The notes below the pieces were generated by a model. It was not told where the DNA came from. It did no database searches and saw only the letters and a program-made list of their open reading frames with translations. A stretch of DNA of 64,000 nt, from contig PXUB01000001.1 of the NCBI GenBank assembly GCA_003009755.1, positions 1 to 64,000 of the forward strand. The letters are read 5' to 3'. A program made the position numbers and the translations under genes. Positions 50,409-58,703 of this stretch are shown here, in pieces; the first letter of the stretch is position 1; every line of letters begins with the position of its first letter. The DNA comes from Thermoplasmatales archaeon SW_10_69_26. GTDB lineage: Archaea > Thermoplasmatota > SW-10-69-26.

Positions 50409-51494
50409 TTACAACGACAACGTCCGCAGCCCGCGATCCGCGTGCGTCAACCGCCGACACCCGTTGCTGGTGACGACGACGTCCTCCTCGATGCGGACGC
50501 CGGCCTCTCCGGGCACGTAGACGCCGGGTTCGACGGTGAACACCATGCCCTCCTCGATCGTGACCTCGCTGGAGGGCGACAGGCCGGGCCCGTCGTGGAC
50601 CTCGACGCCGAGCGCGTGGCCCAGCGAGTGGATGAACCGGCCCTCGAAGCGGGTGTCGTCGATGACCTGGCGGGCGACGTCGTGCACGTCGGCGGCCTCC
50701 ATGCCGGGCTGGATGGCGTCGAGCGCGGCTCGCTGGGCCTCGAGCACGACCTCGTGCATGCGGCGCAGCTGCTTGGAGGGCTCGCTGATCGCGTACGTGC
50801 GCGTGATGTCCGAGCAGTACCCGGCCAGCTGGGCGCCCATGTCGATCAACAGGGGCCCGTCGGTCAGCTCGGCGCGGCCGGGCGCGTAGTGGGGTTCGGC
50901 CGAGCCGGCGCCGTTGGCGACGATCGGGTCGAAGGAGAGCTTGGCGCCCTCGGTGAGGATCTCGTGCACGATGCCGGCCGCCAGCTCGGCCTCCTCGTCG
51001 GCCCGGTCGACGTAGGTCTGCATCTCCTCGGCGATGCGGTCGGTGATGCGGGCGGCCTCCTCGATGCGGTCGACCTCGGCGGGGTCCTTGACGAGGCGGG
51101 CCCGTTGGATCGCCTCGTCGGCGGGCTCGAGGTCGACGGGCAGCTCGTCGTCGAGCTTGCGGTGGCGGTCGACGCTGACCTGGGTGGCGTCGAAGCCGAC
51201 CCTCTCGCCGTCGGTGAACCGGTCGGCGAGCTCGTCCCAGAAGTCTTCGCGGTCGTCGTAGATGACGACGCGGTTGTCGGATCTGCGGGCGGTCGTCTCC
51301 TCGAGCGGCGAGGTGACGACGGTCACGGGCTCGTCGGGCCGCAGGATGGCGGCCGAGCCCTCGAACGTGCCGCCGTCGTGGAGGCCGGTGGCCCAGAAGA
51401 ACGTCGCGTCGGGCGGACCGTTGACGGTGACGACGGCGTCGAGGTCCTCGGCGTGCTCGAAGAGGCGGCGGACGCGGGCGGGCGGCTGGGTCAC
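50409..51494 (-). CDS. Xaa-Pro peptidase-like M24 metallopeptidase
   Basis: A 361-residue M24 family peptidase. The N-terminal creatinase-type domain (1-130) precedes the pita-bread catalytic domain. Metal ligands are visible: two Asp in LLIDMGAQLAGYCSDITRTY, His in FIHSLGHALGVEVHD, Glu in FTVEPGVYVPG and Glu in RIEEDVVVT. This is the full set for a binuclear metal centre, so it should cleave X-Pro bonds. The GTG at 51494 was chosen because the residues upstream are atypical. Confidence 0.9.
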   Translation of the reverse strand: MTQPPARVRRLFEHAEDLDAVVTVNGPPDATFFWATGLHDGGTFEGSAAILRPDEPVTVVTSPLEETTARRSDNRVVIYDDREDFWDELADRFTDGERVGFDATQVSVDRHRKLDDELPVDLEPADEAIQRARLVKDPAEVDRIEEAARITDRIAEEMQTYVDRADEEAELAAGIVHEILTEGAKLSFDPIVANGAGSAEPHYAPGRAELTDGPLLIDMGAQLAGYCSDITRTYAISEPSKQLRRMHEVVLEAQRAALDAIQPGMEAADVHDVARQVIDDTRFEGRFIHSLGHALGVEVHDGPGLSPSSEVTIEEGMVFTVEPGVYVPGEAGVRIEEDVVVTSNGCRRLTHADRGLRTLSL

Positions 51495-51520
51495 ACCGGC
51501 TGAAGGGCGGGCCTGGTTCT

Positions 51521-51661
51521 TCAACGGCGCGGTCGGCCGGCCCTCGCCAGCGCGGCGATCGCTGCCGCGAGGAGCGCGAACGCGGCGGCCGGCGCCGGTC
51601 CCGCCGGCGACCGACTCGATGCCAGGCCGACCAGCAGCGCTCGTCGCTTGCCGGCGACCAT
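51521..51661 (-). CDS. Possible small single-TM protein
   Basis: A 46-residue frame with one Ala-rich hydrophobic helix (PAPAAAFALLAAAIAALARA) and basic ends. It fills the gap between two minus-strand peptidase genes. In high-GC sequence such Ala-rich frames can arise by chance, so the call is weak. Confidence 0.3.
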   Translation of the reverse strand: MVAGKRRALLVGLASSRSPAGPAPAAAFALLAAAIAALARAGRPRR

Positions 51662-51715
51662 GCTCGACCCATCGCCGTCCCGTTTGCAGGGGGTGGGGGC
51701 CGTGGCGTTGACGGC

Positions 51716-53116
51716 CTAGGGTCGTCGGCGGGTTCGAGCCGGGGCGAGGGCGGCGAACACGGCGACGAGCAGCGCGAGCCCCGGGCCAGGCACGGACAGG
51801 AAGCCCCCGTCGTCGGTCTGGGTCTCGGTGGACGCGTTCAGGGGGGCGGGGAACGAGAGCGTCTTGACCTTCTGCTCGGGGTCGTCGCCGTCGATCGTGA
51901 CGCGCTCGTAGCCCAGCTCTTCGGTGCCCTCGGGCAGGTCGAGCGTGACCTCCTCGCCGGGGGCGATTTGGCGGTCGGGGGCGGGAACCGAGGTCTTGGC
52001 GGTCGCGTTGTCGCCCGTGCCGTTGTCGCTGGCGCCGGTGTCGGCGGTCCCCTCGTCGACGTTGGAGGCGGGCGTGGGGAGGGGCGTCAGGTTGTAGGCG
52101 GGGCCCCAGCCGTCGTTGAGCACGGTGACGCTGGTGCCGTTCACGTCCTCGAGGTGCAGGGCGCCGCCGAGGTGGTGGAGGTTGTCCCAGGTGAGCTCGT
52201 AGACGCCGAGCACCTCGTTGAGGCGGGCTTCGACCTCCTCGGTCGACGCGGGGGCGCTTTGCTCCTCGTCGACCTCGGGGAGCAGCGCCATCGCGGAGCG
52301 GTTGCCGTAGGCCCAGGCGTGGGCCTCGCCGGCGCCGCTGGGGTCGCGGTACTCGAGCCCGGTCTCGTTCTCGATGTTCGTGAGCCAGGTCTCGTAGGTG
52401 GGCCAGTCGGGGATCTCGCCGTCCTGGTCCTCGCTCCAGGGGAGCACGAGGTCGTAGGTGCCGGTGTGGCCGGTGAGGTAGGCGTAGAGGTTGAGGTCCC
52501 TCATCAGCTCCATGTTCGTCTGCGTCTCGGTCTCGCTGGCCGGCTCCTCGCCGCGGTAGTTGCCGGTGAACGGCTGGTCGCTGGTGCCGTACAGGCCCCA
52601 GTGGAAGGGGTAGTTGCGGTTGAGGTCGACGCCGTTCGTGTTCTCCCGCTGGTCGCGGGTGTACCCGTCCGGGTTCACGATCGGGTTGACGACCAGCCGC
52701 TTGTCCTCGAGGTACGAGGCGCCCTCCTCGGTGGCGTTCTCGAGGACGCGCGTGAGGAAGTAGTAGGCGGCCTCGGCGGAGAGGATCTCGTTGCCGTGGT
52801 GGGCGCCGTCGACGTACAGCGTCGGCAGCTGAGCCAGCTCCTCCTCGGAGCGGTCGGAGATGTTCGCGGCGACGTCGACGACGAAGATCTCCTGGTCGAG
52901 GGTGCTGGTGCCGACGCCGCGGAACTCGGCCGCGTCGTACTCCTCGGCCAGCGCCTGCATGTCCTGCTTCATCTCGTCGTAGGTGTGGTAGGCCTCGGGC
53001 TGGCCTTCGGTCACCTGAGCTTGGGCGCTGGGAGCCATCGCCATGCCGATCATGGCGAACTCGACCGTGAGCGCGAGAGCGAGCGCGACGCTGAGCGTAC
53101 GGCCTCCCCTGGTCAT
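51716..53116 (-). CDS. Secreted M14 zinc carboxypeptidase with PGF-CTERM-like tail
   Basis: A 466-residue exported M14 peptidase. A signal peptide ends in PSAQAQ (about residue 34). The zinc ligands are His and Glu in DGAHHGNEILSAEA and His in TGHTGTYDLVLPW. Substrate-binding Arg is in NGVDLNRNYPFHWG, and a Glu base candidate lies in ALLPEVDEE. After an Asn/Thr/Asp-rich segment with sequons the protein ends SVPGPGLALLVAVFAALA plus Arg-rich residues, an archaeosortase-type sorting tail. It removes C-terminal amino acids from peptides outside the cell. ATG 53116 was chosen over 53143 because a TATA-like AAGGGTTCAT lies about 26-35 nt upstream. Confidence 0.9.
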   Translation of the reverse strand: MTRGGRTLSVALALALTVEFAMIGMAMAPSAQAQVTEGQPEAYHTYDEMKQDMQALAEEYDAAEFRGVGTSTLDQEIFVVDVAANISDRSEEELAQLPTLYVDGAHHGNEILSAEAAYYFLTRVLENATEEGASYLEDKRLVVNPIVNPDGYTRDQRENTNGVDLNRNYPFHWGLYGTSDQPFTGNYRGEEPASETETQTNMELMRDLNLYAYLTGHTGTYDLVLPWSEDQDGEIPDWPTYETWLTNIENETGLEYRDPSGAGEAHAWAYGNRSAMALLPEVDEEQSAPASTEEVEARLNEVLGVYELTWDNLHHLGGALHLEDVNGTSVTVLNDGWGPAYNLTPLPTPASNVDEGTADTGASDNGTGDNATAKTSVPAPDRQIAPGEEVTLDLPEGTEELGYERVTIDGDDPEQKVKTLSFPAPLNASTETQTDDGGFLSVPGPGLALLVAVFAALAPARTRRRP

Positions 53117-53165
53117 CGACGGTGCAGACGACGGGTCCGTCATGAACCCTTGGGGGGCGCCCTCG

Positions 53166-53690
53166 TCAATCGGGGCGGGCCAAGGGGACGAAGGCGTCGT
53201 CGGCGAGGATCGCGTCGACGTTGTCCTCGGGGGATCGTGTCCCGTCGAGAACGAGGTGGGGACGGGTGCGGTCGCTGGGACGGGCCTGGCGGTCGCCCAG
53301 CGCCTCGAGGGCCTGCCGGGCGTCGGGGCCCATCCGGTCGGCGCGGTCGCCGAGCACGGTGTCGGGCGCGTGGACGAACGCGACGCGACCGGGAGCCTCG
53401 AACGCGTCGGCGATCGCGTAGGTGGCTTGCCGGTCGGATTTGCGGAGGTTCGTGGCGTCGTGGACGACGTGGAGGCCTCGCTCGAGGGCTTGCTCGACGA
53501 CGTGGCGGGCGGCCTCGTAGGTGGCGTGGTTCTCCTCGCCGTCGAAGGTCGACTGTTGGCGGCCCATCGCGTCGACGACGAGTCGGCGCAGCCGGTCGTT
53601 CTCGGCGTGGACGGCCTCGGTGGGGACGGCCCTCACGAGGTGCCGGGCCAGCGTGGTCTTGCCGACGAGCGGGACGCCGGCCATGAGCAC
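53166..53690 (-). CDS. Small P-loop kinase (AAA_33/zeta-toxin-like)
   Basis: A 174-residue P-loop protein with Walker A MAGVPLVGKTTLA near the start, HAENDRLRRLVVDA, GLHVVHDATNLRKSDRQAT and a lid-like Arg-rich C terminus. It resembles the AAA_33 group of small kinases/zeta-type kinases, with substrates from polynucleotides to sugars. The frame is open further upstream and a protein-like stretch (AAERYWDQVRPGIDPRPRPS) precedes the GTG at 53690, so the true start may lie near the end of the SDR gene. The substrate is unknown. Confidence 0.75.
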   Translation of the reverse strand: MLMAGVPLVGKTTLARHLVRAVPTEAVHAENDRLRRLVVDAMGRQQSTFDGEENHATYEAARHVVEQALERGLHVVHDATNLRKSDRQATYAIADAFEAPGRVAFVHAPDTVLGDRADRMGPDARQALEALGDRQARPSDRTRPHLVLDGTRSPEDNVDAILADDAFVPLARPD

Positions 53691-53785
53691 GAGCGTGGGT
53701 TGGCTGGGACGGGGGCGAGGGTCGATCCCTGGGCGGACCTGGTCCCAGTAGCGTTCGGCGGCGACGCGGCTCGGTGTGGTCGTCC

Positions 53786-54541
53786 TCAGATCGATTCCCC
53801 ACCGTCGGCGACGAAGACGGCGCCGGTCGTGTACGAGGTCTCCGGCGAGGCGAGGAACCGGACGAGCGGCGCGATCTCGTCGGGTTCGCCGAAGCGCCCC
53901 ATCGGGACCGTGGCCTCGAGCTGCGAGCGGATCTGCTCGTTGCCGCGGACGCCCTCGGTCATGTCGGTCTTCGTCCAGCCGGGCGCGACGGCGTTGACCC
54001 GGATCCCGTCGTCGGCCCACGCGGTCGCCAGATCGCGGGTGAGTTGGACGAGGCCGGCCTTGCTGACGGAGTAGGGCAGCATCCGCGCGGCGGCCTCCAT
54101 GCCGGCGATCGAGGCGACGTTCACGATCGCGCCGCCGTCGGCCAGCTCCTCGCGGGCAGCCTGCGCCAGGAAGAAGGGGGCCTCGAGGTTGACGTCGAGC
54201 AGCTGGTCCCACTCCGATCGGTCCAGATCCTCGGCGTCCTTCCACGGGGCCGGGAGGCCGGCGTTGTTGACGAGGACGTCGAGGCCGCCCAGCTCTTGGC
54301 AGGCCTCGTCGACGATGCGTTGGGGGGCCTCGGGCTCGGCGAGGTCGGCGGGGATGACGGTGGTCGAGCGGCCGCGCTCGGTGACCTGGGCGGCGGTCTC
54401 GCGCAGGTCCTTCTCGCTGCGCGCGGTCAAGGCCACGTCGGCACCGGCCTCGGCCAGCTCGTCGGCGATGGCTCGCCCGATGCCGCGTGAGGCGCCGGTG
54501 ACGAGCGCGCGCCGGTCGCGAAGGGGCGTGGCGTCGACCAT
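53786..54541 (-). CDS. Short-chain dehydrogenase/reductase (FabG-like)
   Basis: A 251-residue classical SDR. It has cofactor motif TGASRGIGRAI, NNAG in DVLVNNAGLP, the Ser in NVASIAGM, and the catalytic YSVSK (Tyr and Lys). The ending GAVFVADGG is typical. It reduces or oxidises a carbonyl with NAD(P)H. The 3-oxoacyl-ACP reductase-like sequence does not fix the substrate. TCTATACCC on the minus strand (about 54560-54568) is a good TATA box for a leaderless start. The small kinase gene is directly downstream. Confidence 0.9.
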   Translation of the reverse strand: MVDATPLRDRRALVTGASRGIGRAIADELAEAGADVALTARSEKDLRETAAQVTERGRSTTVIPADLAEPEAPQRIVDEACQELGGLDVLVNNAGLPAPWKDAEDLDRSEWDQLLDVNLEAPFFLAQAAREELADGGAIVNVASIAGMEAAARMLPYSVSKAGLVQLTRDLATAWADDGIRVNAVAPGWTKTDMTEGVRGNEQIRSQLEATVPMGRFGEPDEIAPLVRFLASPETSYTTGAVFVADGGESI

Positions 54542-54729
54542 CACCCCCGAATCGGCTCCCGGGTATAGAGGCCTTGGCGTCGGGTCGCCGAACGGTGACG
54601 CCGACGGCGGCGATCGGGGACCGAGACGGTCCCTCGCGCGCCGTCGCCCTCGGGTGTCTCCGGAGACGTGGGGAGTGATCCAGCGTCTCCCCGCAGCAAA
54701 CCTAACACTGGGCCCTCGGCTGGGTAACC

Positions 54730-55986
54730 ATGGACGTAGGACGCCTGGTTGGGATCGCCGTCGTCGGGATCGTGATCTTCTCCGCGGGGGCTCCCGGCAT
54801 CACGGCCGACCGGAACGTGGATCCCTCGGCCTTCGTCGGGCCGGAGGGCGAGCACCTGGCGGGAACGGAGCGCCTCGAGCCCTACCGAGGCGATATGCAC
54901 GCTCACACGGCCTTCTCGGACGGGGAGAGCCACCCGCGCGAGGCGTTCAACGACGCCAAGCAGGTCGAGTGGCTGGACTTCTGGACGCTCACCGACCACG
55001 CGAACCTGCTCACCAACCCGATCCCCGTCAACGACACCTGCCCGTCGACCAACCCCGACCAGGCCTCGGACGTCTGCTACATGTCCCCGGCGCCGGGTCG
55101 GACGGAATTCGCGGAGATGAAGCACCAGGCCCAGCGCTTCCAGGGCGAGGCCTTCGTCTCGCACGCCGGTTTCGAGTGGTCCAGCTTCATCGAGGGCCAC
55201 GTCAACGTCTACAACACGCAGGCGTGGACGGATGCCTTCCAGACCGGCCAGGCGCCGATGGATGGCCTGTACACGTGGCTGGAGGGCGAGAAGCTCGACG
55301 ACGACCGGTACGCGACCTTCAACCACCCCGGTCGCGAGCCCCTGACGTTCGACAACTTCAGCTACGAGCCGCGGATGGACGAGTTCTTCGTCAGCCTCGA
55401 GGCCTTCAACAAGGACGACGACTACACGGACACGTACCTCAAGGCGCTGGACAAGGGCTGGCACGTCGGCGCCCACGGTGTCTCCGACGGCCACGAGGAC
55501 GACGAGCGCGTGGACCCCGACCGGGGGCATAGCGTGTCCTTGATGACCGAGCTCAGCGAGCCCGCGCTGGATCGGTCTTTCCAGCAGCACCACACGGTGG
55601 GGATCCGCGGGATGGACCAGGATGCTCGCCTGTACGTCGACGACACCCTGATGGGCGAGGTCGTCCCGAACCCCGGCAGCACCGTCGAGGTCGAGGCCAC
55701 CGTGTACGATGCGGGGACCAACGGCCCGACGACGTTCGAGAAGCTCGAGCTGTTGGGCCCCCGAGGCTGGCACAAGACCCTCGACCTCGACGAGCACGAC
55801 CGCGGGTTCGAGCACGAGACCGTCGAGATCGACGTCGACGAGCTGGGGACGACCGATCTCGACGAGCGCTACATCACCCTGCGCGCCTACCAGGATTACG
55901 AGCAGGACGGCGACAGCGATCCGACCGTCATGACGAGCGCGGTCTGGCTGGGCAACCAGGGCGACAGCGGCCTTCCCGAACCCTGA
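54730..55986 (+). CDS. Exported PHP-domain phosphoesterase-like protein
   Basis: A 418-residue protein with an N-terminal hydrophobic segment (LVGIAVVGIVIFSAGAPG) for export or anchoring. The PHP domain follows: GDMHAHTAFSDGESHPREAF, WTLTDHANL, SHAGFEW, FNHPGREPL and VGAHGVSDGHEDDE supply the metal-binding His/Asp/Glu set. PHP proteins are metal-dependent phosphoesterases, and an exported one probably acts on extracellular phosphoesters. The C-terminal third is a beta-rich domain of unknown role. AACCTAACAC lies about 25 nt before the ATG. Confidence 0.82.
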   Translation: MDVGRLVGIAVVGIVIFSAGAPGITADRNVDPSAFVGPEGEHLAGTERLEPYRGDMHAHTAFSDGESHPREAFNDAKQVEWLDFWTLTDHANLLTNPIPVNDTCPSTNPDQASDVCYMSPAPGRTEFAEMKHQAQRFQGEAFVSHAGFEWSSFIEGHVNVYNTQAWTDAFQTGQAPMDGLYTWLEGEKLDDDRYATFNHPGREPLTFDNFSYEPRMDEFFVSLEAFNKDDDYTDTYLKALDKGWHVGAHGVSDGHEDDERVDPDRGHSVSLMTELSEPALDRSFQQHHTVGIRGMDQDARLYVDDTLMGEVVPNPGSTVEVEATVYDAGTNGPTTFEKLELLGPRGWHKTLDLDEHDRGFEHETVEIDVDELGTTDLDERYITLRAYQDYEQDGDSDPTVMTSAVWLGNQGDSGLPEP

Positions 55987-56012
55987 ACAGATCCGAGCGG
56001 CGTGGACGGCCG

Positions 56013-56579
56013 ATGACCGGCCCCCTGGCTCGCGACCTGGCCGACCACGTACCGGCCGACGAGGTCGAGGCCGCCTCGCTCAAGCGCGTCCGCAACTACG
56101 TCGAGGACGCCGAAGCGCCGATGGACCGCGAGGACGCCTTCGGCCACGTCGTCGCCAGCGGGCTGGTCGCCTCGCCCGACCGCGAGCGGATCGTGTTGTT
56201 GCACCACCGCCAGTTGGGCATGTGGTTGCAGCCCGGCGGCCACGCCGAGCCCGGCGAGAGCCGGCCGCGGGCGGTCGCCGAGCGCGAGGCCCGCGAGGAG
56301 ACCGGGCTGGACCTCGAACCGCATCCCGATCGGCCGGGCCTGGTCGACGTGGACGCCCACCGCATCCCGGCCTCGGAGGCGATGCCCGAGCACTGGCACT
56401 TCGACCTGCGCTACGTGTTCCAGGCCGATCCCGGCGAGGAGCCGGTCGTGCCGGATGCGGAGGGCCACGAGGTGCGCTGGTTCACCGTGGACGAGGCGAT
56501 GGCCGAGCTGGAGCTGGACGAGGGGTTGCAGCGGTTGATCGGGAAGGTCGCTGAAGGCAGCCGATCGTCGCGGTCCTGA
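56013..56579 (+). CDS. Nudix hydrolase
   Basis: A 188-residue Nudix protein. The Nudix box is GGHAEPGESRPRAVAEREAR followed by EETGL, with the catalytic Glu present (GX5EX7REUXEEXGU). A helical segment of about 45 residues precedes it, and the GHEVRWFTVDEAM end is typical of the ADP-ribose/NTP-pyrophosphatase-like groups. It cleaves a nucleoside diphosphate linked to another moiety. The substrate is unknown. It lies 26 nt after the PHP gene on the same strand. Confidence 0.88.
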   Translation: MTGPLARDLADHVPADEVEAASLKRVRNYVEDAEAPMDREDAFGHVVASGLVASPDRERIVLLHHRQLGMWLQPGGHAEPGESRPRAVAEREAREETGLDLEPHPDRPGLVDVDAHRIPASEAMPEHWHFDLRYVFQADPGEEPVVPDAEGHEVRWFTVDEAMAELELDEGLQRLIGKVAEGSRSSRS

Positions 56580-56691
56580 GGCTCGGCCGACCAGGAAGCC
56601 TGAGGCGGGACGTTCGGTTGGGCAGGACAACGTCGCGTTCCCCGGCAATCTTTATGCATGCGCGGAGCGGTCCGGCCGCCGACACCGCCCG

Positions 56692-57699
56692 ATGCGCTGG
56701 ACCGCACCCCTCATCGCCTTGTTGCTGCTGACCACCACGTTCCCTGGCTTCACTCAGGCTGCCGGGGCCTCCGACGACTGCGGTCGCGTCGACGCGAGCG
56801 TCGAGGACGATACCTGCGGCAGCCTACTCAGCGCCAGCGTCGATGGAGACGCCGACGGTCGAGATTGCAACGGGGCGGCCGCCTGCATCACCGTCAGTGG
56901 CACGGGGAACGCCTCCAGCGAGGCAGGTGACGAAGCTTGCGAATCCGGCGACGTCGGGGAGGTATCGGCTGGCTGCATCACCGTGAGCGGAACCGGCGAT
57001 GCGAGCAACACCGGTCAGGACCGTTCCTGCGGTGCGGGGTTCCTCACCGTGGCAGCGGGCTGCATCGCGATCAGCGGCACTGGGAACGCGAGCAACGAGG
57101 CCGGCGACCGGTCCTGCGGCTCGGGAGTAGGCGTCCACGCGGGGTGCATCGCGGTCAGCGGTGCCGGGAACGCCTCCAACGGAGGCGATGATAGGTCCTG
57201 CGGGATCGGGGTCGTCGTGCCGAGCATCGGCTGCGTCGCCATCAGCGGCACCGGCGACGCAAGCAACGAAGCGGAGCGGGGTGCCTGCGGTCTCGGAGGC
57301 CAAGGAGCAGGGATCGGCTGCATCGCGATCAGCGGCACCGGCGACGCCGAGAACCGCGGCGACCGCGACTCCTGCGGCGTCGCCGTTGTGGTCGGGGCCG
57401 GGGTCGGATGCGTCGCGATCAGCGCAACCGGCAACGCATCGAACGAAGCGGGGGACTACGCGTGCGGCTACAGCCGGGGCGCCGTGGCGGCCGGATGCGT
57501 CGCGATCAGCGCAACCGGTAATGCATCGAACGCGGCAGGCCACACGTCGTGCGGGCACGCGGATCCGTACTACTCCGTTCCGTTCCGCATCGCTGCGGTC
57601 GGCTGCTCGGCGGCACCGGGCCCGGACCCGACCCCAGAAGCGATGGGCCCGCTCGGGGTCACCCTCGACGATCTTCTCTCGACGTCTCTCGAGGGCTGA
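56692..57699 (+). CDS. Secreted eight-repeat Cys/Asn-rich protein
   Basis: A 335-residue exported protein with a signal peptide (1-23, ending FTQAAG). Residues about 64-303 consist of eight tandem repeats of 28-36 residues with the pattern GC(I/V)(A/T)(I/V)SGTG(N/D)ASNxAGDxSCG. Each repeat carries two Cys. Five carry an N-A-S sequon, others an Asp in place of the Asn. The regular Ile-Ser-Gly-Thr turns suggest a beta-solenoid stapled by disulfides and decorated with glycans. The C terminus is a short Pro/Leu-rich segment without a visible anchor. CTTTATGCAT at about 56650-56660 is a likely TATA box. It matches no family recognised here. Surface adhesion or S-layer-associated function is a guess. 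Confidence 0.75.
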   Translation: MRWTAPLIALLLLTTTFPGFTQAAGASDDCGRVDASVEDDTCGSLLSASVDGDADGRDCNGAAACITVSGTGNASSEAGDEACESGDVGEVSAGCITVSGTGDASNTGQDRSCGAGFLTVAAGCIAISGTGNASNEAGDRSCGSGVGVHAGCIAVSGAGNASNGGDDRSCGIGVVVPSIGCVAISGTGDASNEAERGACGLGGQGAGIGCIAISGTGDAENRGDRDSCGVAVVVGAGVGCVAISATGNASNEAGDYACGYSRGAVAAGCVAISATGNASNAAGHTSCGHADPYYSVPFRIAAVGCSAAPGPDPTPEAMGPLGVTLDDLLSTSLEG

Positions 57700-57728
57700 C
57701 AAAGGGATCCGCCGGCTGCTTCGACGCC

Positions 57729-58703
57729 TCACACCCGCGCCAGCAGCACGCGGATCGCCTCGTCGACGTCCTCGTCCTCCTCGGTGACCTGGTAGACGGC
57801 CTGCGTGAGCGCCAGGTCCAGGCCCTCGTCCTCGGCGGCACGGTGGAAGGCCTGGGCCGCGGGCACGCCCTCGACGACCTTGCCGCCCAGGGATTCGATC
57901 GCCTCGTCGACGGTCGTGCCCTCGCCGACGCGGCGGCCGAAGGTGCGGTTGCGGGAGTGGTCGCTGCCGGCGGTCGCGATCAGGTCGCCGACGCCGGCGA
58001 GCCCGTAGGCGGTGCGGCGTTCGCCGCCGAGCTCGGGCAACAGGCGGGCCATCTCGTTGAGGCCGAGCGTGATGAGGGCCGAGGTGGTGTTGTCGCCGTA
58101 GCCGAGCCCCTTGCTCATGCCGGTCCCGATCGCGATGACGTTCTTGTAGGCGCCGCACAGCTCGACGCCGGTGCGGTCGGTGTGGGCGTAGGCCTTGAAC
58201 GTGGGCGTCGAGATCGCGGTGACGACCTTGCGGGCCAGCGCCTCGTCGGGATGGGCCACGATCGTGCCGGTCGGCTGGTCGCGGGAGACCTCCTCGGCGT
58301 GGTTGGGGCCGGAGAGCGCGACGGTGTCGTGGCCGGTCTCCTCCTCGATGACCGCGGCCATCGTCTGGTGGGTCTCGTAGGCCAGGCCCTTGGTGGCGGA
58401 GACGATCGTGGCGTCGTCGGCGAGCAGGTCGGCGTAGCGGGCCGCCAGCTCGCGCGTGGCGTGCGAGGGGACGGCGTGGATGACGATCTCGGCGTCCTCA
58501 AGGCACGTGGCGAGGTCGTTGGTGACCTCGAGCGCTCGGGGTAGCACGACGCCGGGCAGGTACTTCTCGTTCTCGCGGTCGGTCTGGATGCGCTGGGCGC
58601 GCTCCTTGCCGCGAACCCACAGGTGGGTGTCGACGCCGCGCAGCGAGGTGACGCGGGCCAGCGTGGTGCCCCAGGCACCGGCGCCGACGACGCCGACCTT
58701 CAT
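57729..58703 (-). CDS. gpsA: NAD(P)-dependent glycerol-3-phosphate dehydrogenase
   Basis: A 324-residue GpsA. It has the Rossmann motif GVVGAGAWGTTLA, the SHATREL-type loop, TKGL, LSGPNHAEEV, the catalytic Lys in ELCGAYKNVIAIGTGM, NTTSALITLGL and GLAGVGDLIATAGSDHSRN with substrate-binding Arg. It reduces dihydroxyacetone phosphate to sn-glycerol-3-phosphate, the bacterial/eukaryotic backbone, not the glycerol-1-phosphate of archaeal ether lipids. Its start overlaps the stop of the plsC-like gene by 4 nt (ATGA), so the two act together. No EgsA/AraM-type G1P dehydrogenase is in the window. It could instead serve glycerol metabolism. Confidence 0.95.
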   Translation of the reverse strand: MKVGVVGAGAWGTTLARVTSLRGVDTHLWVRGKERAQRIQTDRENEKYLPGVVLPRALEVTNDLATCLEDAEIVIHAVPSHATRELAARYADLLADDATIVSATKGLAYETHQTMAAVIEEETGHDTVALSGPNHAEEVSRDQPTGTIVAHPDEALARKVVTAISTPTFKAYAHTDRTGVELCGAYKNVIAIGTGMSKGLGYGDNTTSALITLGLNEMARLLPELGGERRTAYGLAGVGDLIATAGSDHSRNRTFGRRVGEGTTVDEAIESLGGKVVEGVPAAQAFHRAAEDEGLDLALTQAVYQVTEEDEDVDEAIRVLLARV

